Source: Blastococcus aggregatus (lineage in GTDB: Bacteria > Actinomycetota > Actinomycetes > Mycobacteriales > Geodermatophilaceae). From it: a DNA stretch of 64,000 nucleotides. Both the position numbers and the translations under genes were made by a program. The notes beneath the pieces were generated by a model. The model did not search any database, was not told the DNA's origin, and was given only the letters and a program-made list of their open reading frames with translations. Positions 54,048 to 64,000 of this stretch are shown piece by piece (the first letter of the stretch is position 1; each line of letters starts with the position of its first letter). Location of the stretch: positions 310,001 through 374,000 of the forward strand of contig NZ_OBQI01000006.1 in NCBI RefSeq assembly GCF_900221005.1, given 5' to 3'.

Positions 54048-55469
54048 ATGGCCGACGCCACCACCGACGAGCGCACCGCCGACGGCCAGCCGGCGCTCAA
54101 GCGGGTCATGGGCCCGGGGCTGCTGCTGCTGTTCATCGTCGGCGACGTCCTGGGCACCGGGATCTACGCGCTCACCGGCCAGGTGGCCGCCGAGGTGGGC
54201 GGCGCCGTCTGGCTGCCGTTCCTGGTGGCCTTCCTCGTCGCGCTGGTGACCGCGTTCAGCTACCTGGAGCTGGTGACGAAGTACCCGCAGGCCGCGGGTG
54301 CGGCGCTGTACACGCACAAGGCCTTCGGCGTGCACTTCCTGACGTTCGTCGTGGCCTTCGCGGTGATGAGCTCGGGCATCACGTCGGCGTCGACCGCCGC
54401 CCGCGCGTTCAGCGCGAACTTCGCCAGCGTGTTCGAGCTCGACCTGGGCGACGGCATCGGGATCACCCTGATCGGGTTGGCCTTCATGTCGCTGGTGGCC
54501 CTGGTCAACCACCGCGGGGTCGGCGAGAGCGTCAAGGCCAACGTCGTCCTCACCTGCGTGGAGCTGACCGGCCTGCTCATCGTGATCGGCGTCGGTGTCT
54601 GGGCCCTCGGCGGTGGGAGCGGCGACTTCTCGCGGGTCACCGAGTTCGACACCGGCGAGCGATCGGTGGTGGGCGGCGTCATCGCCGCGACCGGGCTGGC
54701 GTTCTTCGCGATGGTCGGCTTCGAGGACTCGGTGAACATGGCCGAGGAGTGCAAGGAGCCGCGGCGGATCTTCCCCCGGGTGCTGCTCGCCGGGCTGGTG
54801 GCCACCGGCGTCATCTACGTGCTGGTGTCGATCTCGGCGATCGCGCTGGTGCCGGCCGACGACCTGAGCGAGGGCGACACCCCGCTGCTGAAGGTGATCG
54901 AGGCCGGTGCCCCCGGCTTCCCGATCGGGCTGTTCGGCGTCATCACGATGTTCGCCGTCGCCAACTCGGCGCTGATCAACATGCTCATGGCCAGCCGGCT
55001 GGTCTACGGCCTGAGCCGGGAGCGGGTCCTGCCGCCGCTGCTGGGCCGGGTGCACGCGCGCCGCCGCACGCCGACGACGGCGATCCTGTTCACCACCGCG
55101 CTCGCCTTCGGGCTGATCACCTTCGTCGGGGCGGTGCCGGCGCTCGGCGGCACCACCGCCCTGCTGCTGCTGCTGGTGTTCACCGTGGTCAACGTGGCGG
55201 TGCTGGTGCTCCGGCGCGACGGCGTCGACGCAGACCACTTCCGCACCCCGACGGTGCTGCTGGTCATCGGCGCCCTGGCCTGCGGATTCCTCGCCACGCC
55301 CTTCGCCGGGCGGCCGACGGAGGAGTACCGGATCGCCGGGATCCTGCTGGCGATCGGCGTCGTCCTCTGGTTCGTGACCGTGCTCGTGACCCGCCGGACG
55401 GGCGGTCGACCGGCGTCGTTCGACCCGCAGAACCTCAGTGGCGAGCGGCCCGCGGGCCCGAAGAACTGA
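54048..55469 (+). CDS. APC-family amino acid permease
   Basis: 473 residues with about twelve helices. The first helix has the substrate-binding GTGIYALTG motif, and VAFAVMSSGITSASTAARAF and FAMVGFEDSVNMAEECKEP are typical of cationic/neutral amino acid transporters of the APC superfamily. Substrate unknown. GGAGG before the ATG at 54048. Next rightward is gyrB, separated by a large nested inverted repeat. Confidence 0.92.
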   Translation: MADATTDERTADGQPALKRVMGPGLLLLFIVGDVLGTGIYALTGQVAAEVGGAVWLPFLVAFLVALVTAFSYLELVTKYPQAAGAALYTHKAFGVHFLTFVVAFAVMSSGITSASTAARAFSANFASVFELDLGDGIGITLIGLAFMSLVALVNHRGVGESVKANVVLTCVELTGLLIVIGVGVWALGGGSGDFSRVTEFDTGERSVVGGVIAATGLAFFAMVGFEDSVNMAEECKEPRRIFPRVLLAGLVATGVIYVLVSISAIALVPADDLSEGDTPLLKVIEAGAPGFPIGLFGVITMFAVANSALINMLMASRLVYGLSRERVLPPLLGRVHARRRTPTTAILFTTALAFGLITFVGAVPALGGTTALLLLLVFTVVNVAVLVLRRDGVDADHFRTPTVLLVIGALACGFLATPFAGRPTEEYRIAGILLAIGVVLWFVTVLVTRRTGGRPASFDPQNLSGERPAGPKN

Positions 55470-55483
55470 CCGCGACCGGATGA

Positions 55484-57772
<2,289 letters not shown>

Positions 57773-57774
57773 GT

Positions 57775-57806
57775 CGGGCGGCCCCCGCCCGGCGGGGGCC
57801 GGCCGC
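57775..57806 (+). terminator. GC-rich hairpin between gyrB and gyrA
   Basis: GCCCCCGCC (57781-57789) and GGCGGGGGC (57791-57799) pair within a longer GGCGG/CCGCC frame. It may partly attenuate readthrough into gyrA. A DnaA-box-like TTGTCCACC follows near 57820. Confidence 0.5.
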
Positions 57807-57857
57807 CGAGCAGCGACGTTGTCCACCTCTGTGCACCCACCTGTGGAGACCTGAACC

Positions 57858-60326
57858 GTGACCGAGACCCCTCCCCGCGACCGCGTCGAACCGGTCGATC
57901 TCCAGCAGGAGATGCAGCGGAGCTACATCGACTACGCGATGAGCGTGATCGTCGGCCGCGCCCTCCCCGAGGTCCGCGACGGACTCAAGCCGGTCCACCG
58001 CCGCGTCCTGTACGCGATGTTCGACCAGGGCTTCCGGCCCGACCGCAGCTACGTCAAGTGCGCCCGCGTCGTCGGTGAGGTGATGGGTAACTACCACCCG
58101 CACGGCGACAGCTCGATCTACGACGCCCTCGTGCGGCTGGCCCAGCCGTGGTCGATGCGGTACCCGCTGATCGACGGGCAGGGGAACTTCGGCTCGCCGG
58201 GCAACGACCCGGCCGCGGCCATGCGGTACACCGAGGCGCGGCTCACCCCGCTGGCCATGGAGATGCTCCGGGACATCGACGAGGACACCGTCGACTTCCA
58301 GCCCAACTACGACGGCAAGAACCAGGAGCCCCTGGTCCTGCCGGGGCGCATCCCGAACCTGCTGATCAACGGCTCCGCCGGCATCGCCGTCGGCATGGCC
58401 ACCAACATGCCGCCGCACAACCTCCGCGAGATCGCCGAGGCGGTGTTCTGGGTGCTCGACCACCCGGACGCCGAGGCCGAGGAGTCCCTCGCCGCGTGCA
58501 TGCAGCGGGTCAAGGGCCCGGACTTCCCGACCCACGGCCTGATCGTCGGCCGCGAGGGCATCGAGGACGCGTACCGCACCGGCCGTGGCTCGGTGCGCAT
58601 GCGCGCCGTCGTCACCGTCGAGGAGGACTCGCGGGGCCGGGTGCAGCTGGTCTGCACCGAGCTGCCCTACCAGGTCAACCCGGACAACCTCGCCGAGTCC
58701 ATCGCCGAGGCGGTCAAGGAGGGCCGGATCCAGGGCATCAGCGAGATCGCCGACGAGTCCAGCGACCGCGTCGGCCGCCGGCTGGTCTTCACGCTGCGCC
58801 GCGACGCCGTCGCCAAGGTCGTGCTGAACAATCTCTACAAGCACACCCAGCTGCAGACCACCTTCGGCTGCAACATGCTCTCCATCGTCGACGGCGTCCC
58901 CCGCACGCTGCGCCTCGACGAGCTCGTCCGCGAGTACGTGAACCACCAGATCGAGGTCATCCAGCGGCGCACGCGCTACCGGCTGCGCAAGGCCGAGGAG
59001 CGCGCGCACATCCTGCGCGGGTACGGCAAGGCGCTCGACCACCTCGACGACGTCATCGCCCTCATCCGCCGCAGCCCCTCGGCCGAGGAGGCGCGCTCCG
59101 GCCTGATGGAGCTCCTCGACGTCGACGAGATCCAGGCCGTCGCGATCCTCGACCTGCAGCTGCGCCGGCTCGCGGCCCTGGAGCGCCAGCGGATCCTCGA
59201 CGAGCTGGCCGAGATCGAGGCGCGCATCGCCGACCTGCTCGACATCCTCGAGAAGCCGCTGCGCCAGCGGCAGATCATCAAGGACGAGCTCGCCGAGATC
59301 GTCGAGAAGTACGGCGACGACCGCCGCACCCAGTTCGTGGCGAACGAGGGCGACGTGTCGATGGAGGACCTCATCGCGGAGGAGGAGGTCGTCGTCACCA
59401 TCACCCGCACCGGGTACGCCAAGCGGACGAAGAGCGACCTCTACCGCTCGCAGCGCCGCGGTGGCAAGGGCGTGATGGGCGCGGCCCTCAAGCAGGACGA
59501 CATCGTCGACCACTTCTTCGTGGGCTCCACCCACGACTGGATCCTGTTCTTCACGAACAAGGGCCGGGTCTACCGCTCCAAGGCCTACGAGCTGCCGGAG
59601 GCCAACCGCACGGCCCGCGGCCAGCACGTGGCGAACATCCTCGCGTTCCAGCCGGACGAGAAGATCGCCCAGGTCATGCAGATCAAGGACTACACGGTCG
59701 CGCCGTTCCTGGTCCTCGCCACCGCCCGCGGGCAGGTGAAGAAGACCCGGCTGACCGACTTCGACTCCCCGCGCCAGGGCGGCGTCATCGCCATCAACCT
59801 GCGCGACGGCGACGAGCTGGTCGGTGCCGCGCTCATCGACAGCGAGTCCGACCTGCTGCTGGTGACCCGCAAGGCCATGTCGATCCGGTTCACCGCCGAC
59901 GACACCGCGCTGCGCCCGATGGGCCGGGCGACCGAGGGCGTGCGCGGCATCGCGCTGTCCGAGGACGACCGGCTCCTGTCGCTCATGGTGGTGCAGGAGG
60001 GCGTCGACGTCCTCGTCGCCACCGAGCGCGGCTTCGCCAAGCGCACCGGGATCGAGAACTACCCGAACCAGGGCCGGGGCGGGAAGGGCGTGCTCACCGC
60101 CGACCCGAAGGCCCGAAAGGGTGCCCTGGTCGGCGCCCTCGCGGTCACCCTCGGGGACGAGCTCTACGCCATCACCTCCGGTGGTGGCGTGATCCGGACG
60201 CCGGTCAACGGGGTGCGACACAACAAGGACCGCGCGACCATGGGCGTCAAGCTCATGAACTTGCCGGAGGACGTGTCCATCGTGGCAATCGCGCGTACGA
60301 CGGACAACGACGAGCCGTCGGCCTAG
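57858..60326 (+). CDS. gyrA: DNA gyrase subunit A
   Basis: 822 residues. N-terminal breakage-reunion domain with catalytic Tyr in [16 protein letters not shown], quinolone region [17 protein letters not shown] (Ser and Asp at the usual resistance positions, hence wild-type in look), and a C-terminal beta-pinwheel with GyrA box QRRGGKG in [14 protein letters not shown]. It cuts and reseals DNA while GyrB hydrolyses ATP. GTG at 57858. Confidence 0.97.
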   Translation: MTETPPRDRVEPVDLQQEMQRSYIDYAMSVIVGRALPEVRDGLKPVHRRVLYAMFDQGFRPDRSYVKCARVVGEVMGNYHPHGDSSIYDALVRLAQPWSMRYPLIDGQGNFGSPGNDPAAAMRYTEARLTPLAMEMLRDIDEDTVDFQPNYDGKNQEPLVLPGRIPNLLINGSAGIAVGMATNMPPHNLREIAEAVFWVLDHPDAEAEESLAACMQRVKGPDFPTHGLIVGREGIEDAYRTGRGSVRMRAVVTVEEDSRGRVQLVCTELPYQVNPDNLAESIAEAVKEGRIQGISEIADESSDRVGRRLVFTLRRDAVAKVVLNNLYKHTQLQTTFGCNMLSIVDGVPRTLRLDELVREYVNHQIEVIQRRTRYRLRKAEERAHILRGYGKALDHLDDVIALIRRSPSAEEARSGLMELLDVDEIQAVAILDLQLRRLAALERQRILDELAEIEARIADLLDILEKPLRQRQIIKDELAEIVEKYGDDRRTQFVANEGDVSMEDLIAEEEVVVTITRTGYAKRTKSDLYRSQRRGGKGVMGAALKQDDIVDHFFVGSTHDWILFFTNKGRVYRSKAYELPEANRTARGQHVANILAFQPDEKIAQVMQIKDYTVAPFLVLATARGQVKKTRLTDFDSPRQGGVIAINLRDGDELVGAALIDSESDLLLVTRKAMSIRFTADDTALRPMGRATEGVRGIALSEDDRLLSLMVVQEGVDVLVATERGFAKRTGIENYPNQGRGGKGVLTADPKARKGALVGALAVTLGDELYAITSGGGVIRTPVNGVRHNKDRATMGVKLMNLPEDVSIVAIARTTDNDEPSA

Positions 60327-60430
60327 GGTGACGGCTGGTGACGATTGATCGGAGCCCGGGCGCGCGCGAGCGTGGCCCGGGAGCCGGTCGCGAGGGAGCG
60401 GTCCGTGCCGCAGGCGATGGGGAGACTGGC

Positions 60431-61252
60431 ATGAGCGACCGGCCGGACGGTTCGGTGCGCACCGGATCCCGCAACGACGAGGACCCGGCCGGCGGCGAGG
60501 CCCCCGCGGCCGCCGCCCCGCAGGCGCCGACGACCGACACCGGGACGCACGCGATCCCCGGTGCCGGCGCGCAGACGGGCACCGCCGACCGGGCAGTCCC
60601 GGCCACCGGCACGCAGGCGATCCCCACGACCGGGACCCAGCGCGCGGCCGGTGCGTCGGCGAGCGCGGCGCCGGCCGCTACGCCCGCTCCGCCGATCGCC
60701 GTCCCGCCGACCCCGGTGTCCGCTGCCGGGGCCGTCCCGGCCGGTCCCGCGTCGCCGCCTCCCGCGTCGCCGCCTCCCGCCCCGTCCGGTTCCGCCCCGT
60801 CCGGTGGTGGTGCCCCCGCCGGTGGTGCCGGCTCCGCTGGTGCCCCGGCCGCGGCCAAGGGCCGCTCCGGGCGCAGCGCCACCCGTGGGCCGCGCCGGGC
60901 CCGGCTGCAGCTGCGGCACATCGACACCTGGTCGGCGCTGAAGATCTCGCTGGTCCTGTCGATCGCGCTGTTCTTCATCTGGATGGTGGCCGTCGGCGTG
61001 CTCTACGGCGTGCTCAACGCCCTCGGCGTCTTCGACACCCTCAACGAGCTCTTCGGCCAGCTGGGCACCGAGAGCGGCACGGAGGAGGGCAGCGACGTGC
61101 TGACCCCCGGCGTCGTCTTCGGTGGTGCGGCGATCATCGGCGCCATCAACATCGTGCTGCTCACCGCGCTGTGCACCGTGGGGACGTTCATCTACAACAT
61201 GTGCTCCGACCTGGTCGGCGGCCTCGAGCTCACGCTCTCCGAGCGCGACTGA
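60431..61252 (+). CDS. DUF3566 membrane protein
   Basis: 273 residues. A long Ala/Pro-rich cytoplasmic head of about 150 residues precedes the conserved domain: ARLQLRHIDTWSALKISLVL, helix SIALFFIWMVAVGVLYGVLN, and helix IIGAINIVLLTALCTVGTFIYN. DUF3566 proteins follow gyrA in actinobacteria (Rv0007); function unknown. ATG at 60431 is preferred because GGGGAG lies 8 nt upstream; GTG at 60338 is an alternative. Followed by a hairpin at 61260-61276. Confidence 0.9.
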   Translation: MSDRPDGSVRTGSRNDEDPAGGEAPAAAAPQAPTTDTGTHAIPGAGAQTGTADRAVPATGTQAIPTTGTQRAAGASASAAPAATPAPPIAVPPTPVSAAGAVPAGPASPPPASPPPAPSGSAPSGGGAPAGGAGSAGAPAAAKGRSGRSATRGPRRARLQLRHIDTWSALKISLVLSIALFFIWMVAVGVLYGVLNALGVFDTLNELFGQLGTESGTEEGSDVLTPGVVFGGAAIIGAINIVLLTALCTVGTFIYNMCSDLVGGLELTLSERD

Positions 61253-61259
61253 GTAATCC

Positions 61260-61276
61260 GTCGTCCTCCGGACGAC
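61260..61276 (+). terminator. Terminator after DUF3566 gene
   Basis: GTCGTCC, loop TCC, GGACGAC: perfect 7-bp stem 8 bp past the stop. Confidence 0.6.
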
Positions 61277-61414
61277 ACCGCCACCAGGAGCCGTTCCCCT
61301 GCGCCGTGGAGCCCCGTCGTCGCGCCTGCGCGGACCCCTCCGGGGCCCACTCGGCACGACAGGACCCCTCCTGCCGATCCGTCTCCAAGCCCAGGTACGC
61401 TGTTCGAGGTTCAC

Positions 61415-61488
61415 GGGCCTGTAGCTCAGGCGGTTAGAGCGCATCCCTGATAAGGATGAGGCCGGAGGTTCAAGTCCTCCCAGGCCCA
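61415..61488 (+). tRNA. tRNA-Ile (anticodon GAT)
   Basis: 74-nt cloverleaf: acceptor GGGCCTG/CAGGCCC, anticodon arm CATCC-CTGATAA-GGATG with GAT at 61449-61451, T arm GGAGG-TTCAAGT-CCTCC. CCA is not encoded. It follows gyrA-DUF3566 as in mycobacteria. Confidence 0.98.
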
Positions 61489-61560
61489 CCCGTGTGCCGG
61501 TGCCTCCGGGCGCCGTACTCGCATCGAGTCGGCGCGCCACGCGCCCGAGGAGGTCATCGC

Positions 61561-61704
61561 GTGCTGAAGAAGCTGGCGCTGGTCGCAGCGGCCGTCGGTG
61601 CAGTCGCCGCCGTCCGCAGGCGCTCCAGCGGCAAGGCCGAGGCCGACCTCTGGCGCGAGGCCACCAGCGGCCCCCAGGCCGTCAGCACCCCCACCGCACG
61701 CTGA
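61561..61704 (+). CDS. DLW-39 family small protein
   Basis: 47 residues: a short hydrophobic N-terminal helix (LKKLALVAAAVGAVAAV), a basic patch and the family's DLW motif (ADLWREAT). The function of DLW-39 proteins is not known. GTG at 61561 has AGGAGG 8 nt upstream. Its place between tRNA-Ile and tRNA-Ala is the usual one in actinobacteria. Confidence 0.85.
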   Translation: MLKKLALVAAAVGAVAAVRRRSSGKAEADLWREATSGPQAVSTPTAR

Positions 61705-61729
61705 TCCACCCCGGGGCCCCGGCCCCGTC

Positions 61730-61802
61730 GGGGACGTAGCTCAATTGGCAGAGCACCGCCTTTGCAAGGCGGGGGTTAGGGGTTCGATTCCCCTCGTCTC
61801 CA
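61730..61802 (+). tRNA. tRNA-Ala (anticodon TGC), attachment site of an integrated element
   Basis: 73-nt cloverleaf: acceptor GGGGACG/CGTCTCC, anticodon arm CCGCC-TTTGCAA-GGCGG with TGC at 61763-61765, T arm AGGGG-TTCGATT-CCCCT. CCA not encoded. The integrase gene reads into it from the right, ending in its D-arm, so its 3' end is the attL side of the element. Confidence 0.98.
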
Positions 61803-62955
61803 CTCCGCTGACCTGCGGATTCACCTCCGTCGGGGGCTCCGGCGAACCCTCCCGCCGGGTCTCAGTCCGCAAAAAGTCCGCAACTCGTCCGCGGGCTGCG
61901 GCCCGCAGGGCGTCCAGCCGGTCTGCCACGTCGTCCAGGTCGTCATCGAACAGGTCGGCGTAGCGGTCCAGGGTCATGGCCGCCGAGGCGTGCCCGAGCA
62001 TCCGCTGCACCGCCTTGACGTTGGCTCCCGCCTTGATCGCCAGCGAGGCCGCGGTGTGCCGGAGCTCATGCGGCGTGAGCCCGGGCTCCCCGATGGCCCG
62101 GGCCGCGGCGTCGAACCAGGCGGACCGGGCGTTCCGGTTGCGCAGCACCGCGCCCTGCGGCGAGGGGAAGGCCAGCTCGTCGGCAGGGCGGGTCACGACC
62201 GCCCGGGCGAGCTCGTCGACGAGGAACCGCGGCAGCGGCACCGAGCGGCGGCCGTGGGTCTTCGGCGTACCCCACACCAGGCGCGAGCCGTCGACCTCGG
62301 TGACCGCCTCCTCCACCAGGACCCGCCGGCGCAACAGGTCGAAGTGCCGCACCCGCAGCGCCGCCAGCTCCGACCAGCGCAGCCCGCAGTAGCCGAGCAC
62401 CAGTACCGCCACCCGGCCGGGCCCGGCGGCCTCGGCGAGCGCGTCGAGCTGCTCGGCGGTGAGGTACCGCCGGCGCTTCTCGCCCATCGGCGGCAGGGCG
62501 ACGCCCAGGGCGGGATTGACCGCCAGGCGCCGGTCGCGCACCGCGAGCCCGAGGATGCCCGACAGGACGCCCTGGGCCTTGCGGACCGAGGCCCCGGCCA
62601 GCCCCCGGCCGGAGAGCTCGGACAGCCAGGCCTGCACGTCGCCGTGGGTCACCCGGATCAGCGCGACGTGCCCCCAGCGCGGTAGGACGTGGGTCTTGAG
62701 GACGTCGGCGTAGCGGGCCCGACTGGTGGGCTTGAGGTTGATCTTCCCGGCGAGCCAGACCGGCGCCAGCTCGCCCACGGTCGTCCTGGCCCGCTTGGGG
62801 TCGACGTAGGTGCCCGTCTGCACGGCCGCGGTGACCTCGTCGAGCCATCGCTGGGCATCGACCTTGCGCTTGAAGTGGCGAGCGTGCTCCTTGCCGTGCT
62901 CGTCGCGGTACCGCGGCCGGTACGTACCGTCAGGTCTTCTCGCGATCGACACCAT
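61741..62955 (-). CDS. int: Tyrosine recombinase (integrase) ending inside tRNA-Ala
   Basis: 404 residues. N-terminal AP2-like DNA-binding part (RPDGTYRPRYRDEHGKEHAR), SAM-like core-binding domain (ELAPVWLAGKINLKPTSRAR) and catalytic domain with Arg in GLRWSELAALR, HELRHTAASLAIK, LGHASAAMTLDRY with the nucleophile Tyr. The catalytic set looks complete. The last 20 or so residues (TRGIEPLTPALQRRC) are simply the antisense reading of tRNA-Ala, and the stop lies in its D-arm. ATG at 62955. Confidence 0.95.
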   Translation of the reverse strand: MVSIARRPDGTYRPRYRDEHGKEHARHFKRKVDAQRWLDEVTAAVQTGTYVDPKRARTTVGELAPVWLAGKINLKPTSRARYADVLKTHVLPRWGHVALIRVTHGDVQAWLSELSGRGLAGASVRKAQGVLSGILGLAVRDRRLAVNPALGVALPPMGEKRRRYLTAEQLDALAEAAGPGRVAVLVLGYCGLRWSELAALRVRHFDLLRRRVLVEEAVTEVDGSRLVWGTPKTHGRRSVPLPRFLVDELARAVVTRPADELAFPSPQGAVLRNRNARSAWFDAAARAIGEPGLTPHELRHTAASLAIKAGANVKAVQRMLGHASAAMTLDRYADLFDDDLDDVADRLDALRAAARGRVADFLRTETRREGSPEPPTEVNPQVSGVETRGIEPLTPALQRRCSAN

Positions 62956-63117
62956 CGCCGACCACCTGCCTCTCCTCGATCCCCGGCCACGGCGTGCGCA
63001 CGAGGGGTTCTACCGCTCACGCGAGCATCTGCCGAGCCAAGCTTGCCGTCGGTCGCCTGTCCTTCGGTGGATGCACCGGCATTCTGTGGATTCCTGTGGG
63101 CGCCGGGTGGTGGCAGC

Positions 63118-63342
63118 TCACTGCCTGTTTCGTGGGCCATGGGCGACCTGGCCGTGCTGTGCGTCGATCCAGCTGCGGAGGTCGTCGTGGCGATAGAGGA
63201 CGCGGCGGCCGAGGCGGAAGCTGCGGGGGCCGGTGCCCAGGTGGCGCCAGTACCGCAGGGTGGCGACCGGAGCACGGAGGAGCTCGGCGGCTTCGGTGAT
63301 GGTGAGCAGTTCGGGCTCGCGGCTGGCGGGATGGTCGGGCAT
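63118..63342 (-). CDS. Excisionase-like helix-turn-helix protein
   Basis: 74 residues: LLTITEAAELLRAPVATLRY, then WRHLGTGPRSFRLGRRVLYR, the MerR/AlpA-type HTH17 pattern of excisionases (Xis/DNA-binding family). It would direct the neighbouring integrase towards excision. ATG at 63342 has GGAG 6 nt upstream; a GTG at 63381 is an alternative. CTGGCTCCGT occurs twice upstream (63344-63353 and 63370-63379), possibly its own binding sites. Confidence 0.85.
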   Translation of the reverse strand: MPDHPASREPELLTITEAAELLRAPVATLRYWRHLGTGPRSFRLGRRVLYRHDDLRSWIDAQHGQVAHGPRNRQ

Positions 63343-63501
63343 GGCTGGCTCCGTTCTGGTCGGGTGGACTGGCTCCGTCACCTGAGAAGGCGCCGATTCA
63401 GAGCCCTTGCTGACAGCCGACCGCCAGATGCTTCCGAAAACCTCCAGTTGTTCTCCTGCTCCGCGTGGCCGAACCCGCGGTCGCCGGCGGAACCACGCTG
63501 C

Positions 63502-64000
63502 TCATCGACCGATGCCTGGGGCGCTGCCACGCGGGGCGAGGGACGAGCCGAGGCGCTCCTCCTCGGGCCGAGGGACCCCCGGGACGGGGGCGGTCGGCCG
63601 CGGGCGCGCCGATCCACGTTGGTCGGGGCCGGCCGTGCGCCATGTGCGCCATGCCTCGCGCTCGCGATCGAGCCAGTCCGGCGGCTGGGCGCGGAGAGCC
63701 GGGTCAGCGGTGAGGGTCGCGATGCGCGCCTGGGCGTCGGTCAGCTCCTGGCGGGTGGTGGCGATGTCGCGCTGGAGGTCCGCGAGCCGGCCGGCCGGGT
63801 CAGGGGCCCAGGCCACCGGCCCAAACGGGCCGAGTCGTTCCTCGCGCCGGCGGCTGGCCTCGGCCAGTGCGCGCCTGGCCTGCCCTGCCGCGTGCCGGGC
63901 GGTGTCGGCTGCGACGCGGAGCTGGACGTGTTCTGGGTCGGCCTGTTCGGTCGCCTGGTGGGCGGAGGTGTCGAGCGCCCTCCACAGGGCGGGCCGGTCG
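63502..64000 (-). CDS. C-terminal part of a putative MobF-type relaxase, 5' end outside window
   Basis: The open frame runs off the window edge; about 165 C-terminal residues are visible. They are helical and coiled-coil-like (WRALDTSAHQATEQADPEHV, LADLQRDIATTRQELTDAQA, PDWLDREREAWRTWR) with a Pro/Arg-rich tail. This resembles the C-termini of actinobacterial TrwC/MobF relaxases, which nick oriT and pilot ssDNA in conjugation. The catalytic N-terminus is not visible, so the call rests on texture and on position beside int/xis. Confidence 0.45.
   Translation of the reverse strand, partial: DRPALWRALDTSAHQATEQADPEHVQLRVAADTARHAAGQARRALAEASRRREERLGPFGPVAWAPDPAGRLADLQRDIATTRQELTDAQARIATLTADPALRAQPPDWLDREREAWRTWRTAGPDQRGSARPRPTAPVPGVPRPEEERLGSSLAPRGSAPGIGR

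Larger units (their letters stand above)
61763..64000. mobile_element. Integrative element at tRNA-Ala, continues past window
   Basis: Integrase, excisionase-like and putative relaxase genes follow the tRNA-Ala 3' half in that order on the minus strand, a layout typical of actinobacterial integrative conjugative or mobilisable elements. The exact left boundary within the tRNA is not fixed because the second att copy is outside the window. Confidence 0.8.

Noticed and set aside
58080-58150. Quinolone-resistance change in gyrA
   Set aside because: The residues GDSSIYDA keep Ser and Asp at the usual positions; this looks wild-type.
63465-63713. Plus-strand open frame in the tRNA-Ala element
   Set aside because: It is antisense to the relaxase-like frame and has only Arg/Gly-rich composition.

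Overview
The window is about 64 kb of high-GC actinobacterial chromosome centred on the replication origin. The product set (PucR/ferredoxin reductase/desaturase cassette, DUF5318, DLW-39, CwlM-like protein, mycobacterial-type gene order) and the many leaderless-looking starts (a TANNNT box 6-8 nt before an ATG/GTG) indicate an actinomycete, most likely of the Geodermatophilaceae (Blastococcus/Geodermatophilus/Modestobacter type). That taxon is an inference from gene content; no 16S rRNA gene is present.

Layout. 1-3.4 kb: a PucR-type regulator divergent from a ferredoxin reductase-fatty acid desaturase pair. 3.4-4.9 kb: two genes of unknown function. 4.9-6.7 kb: a small lower-GC island between a perfect 44-bp duplication of the dnaB 3' end, carrying a Phd-like/RelE-like toxin-antitoxin pair and an unrecognised gene. 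6.7-10.2 kb: dnaB, rplI, rpsR, ssb, rpsF. 10.4-17.1 kb: a wall-region surface protein, endonuclease IV, a GT87-like membrane protein, a class A penicillin-binding protein with an unusual calcium-repeat tail, and DUF5318. 17.2-19 kb: padR-ino1 behind a perfect palindromic operator. 19-24.4 kb: lipoprotein, YqgE, MFS transporter, zinc protease, pcnA. 24.4-36.6 kb: Nudix-DUF6049-murJ-pseudokinase, trxB-trxA, a CwlM-like protein, an aminotransferase and a D-Ala-D-Ala ligase-like enzyme. 36.6-42.3 kb: parB, parA, rsmG, jag, yidC, yidD, rnpA, rpmH, all leftward. 42.9-61.3 kb: dnaA, oriC, dnaN, gnd, recF, DUF721, an unknown gene, an ABC exporter, an SDR protein, an amino acid permease, gyrB, gyrA and DUF3566. 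61.4-64 kb: tRNA-Ile, DLW-39, tRNA-Ala, then the start of an integrative, probably conjugative, element inserted at tRNA-Ala (integrase, excisionase, putative relaxase C-terminus).

The core works as one origin-proximal block. DnaA acts on oriC between dnaA and dnaN; DnaB, DnaN, GyrA/B, RecF and SSB replicate and maintain the DNA; ParA/ParB act on the parS sites seen here; and YidC, RnpA, L34, S6, S18 and L9 serve protein synthesis and membrane insertion. MurJ, its pseudokinase, the CwlM-like protein, the ligase and the penicillin-binding protein form a cell-wall set.

The accessory DNA consists of the dnaB-end island, the tRNA-Ala element, a 3-copy tandem repeat near 33.9 kb, and a two-copy dispersed hairpin repeat (12.3 and 52.4 kb). 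The best candidate for something undescribed is the 1.8-kb island that uses the dnaB 3' end as its attachment site.
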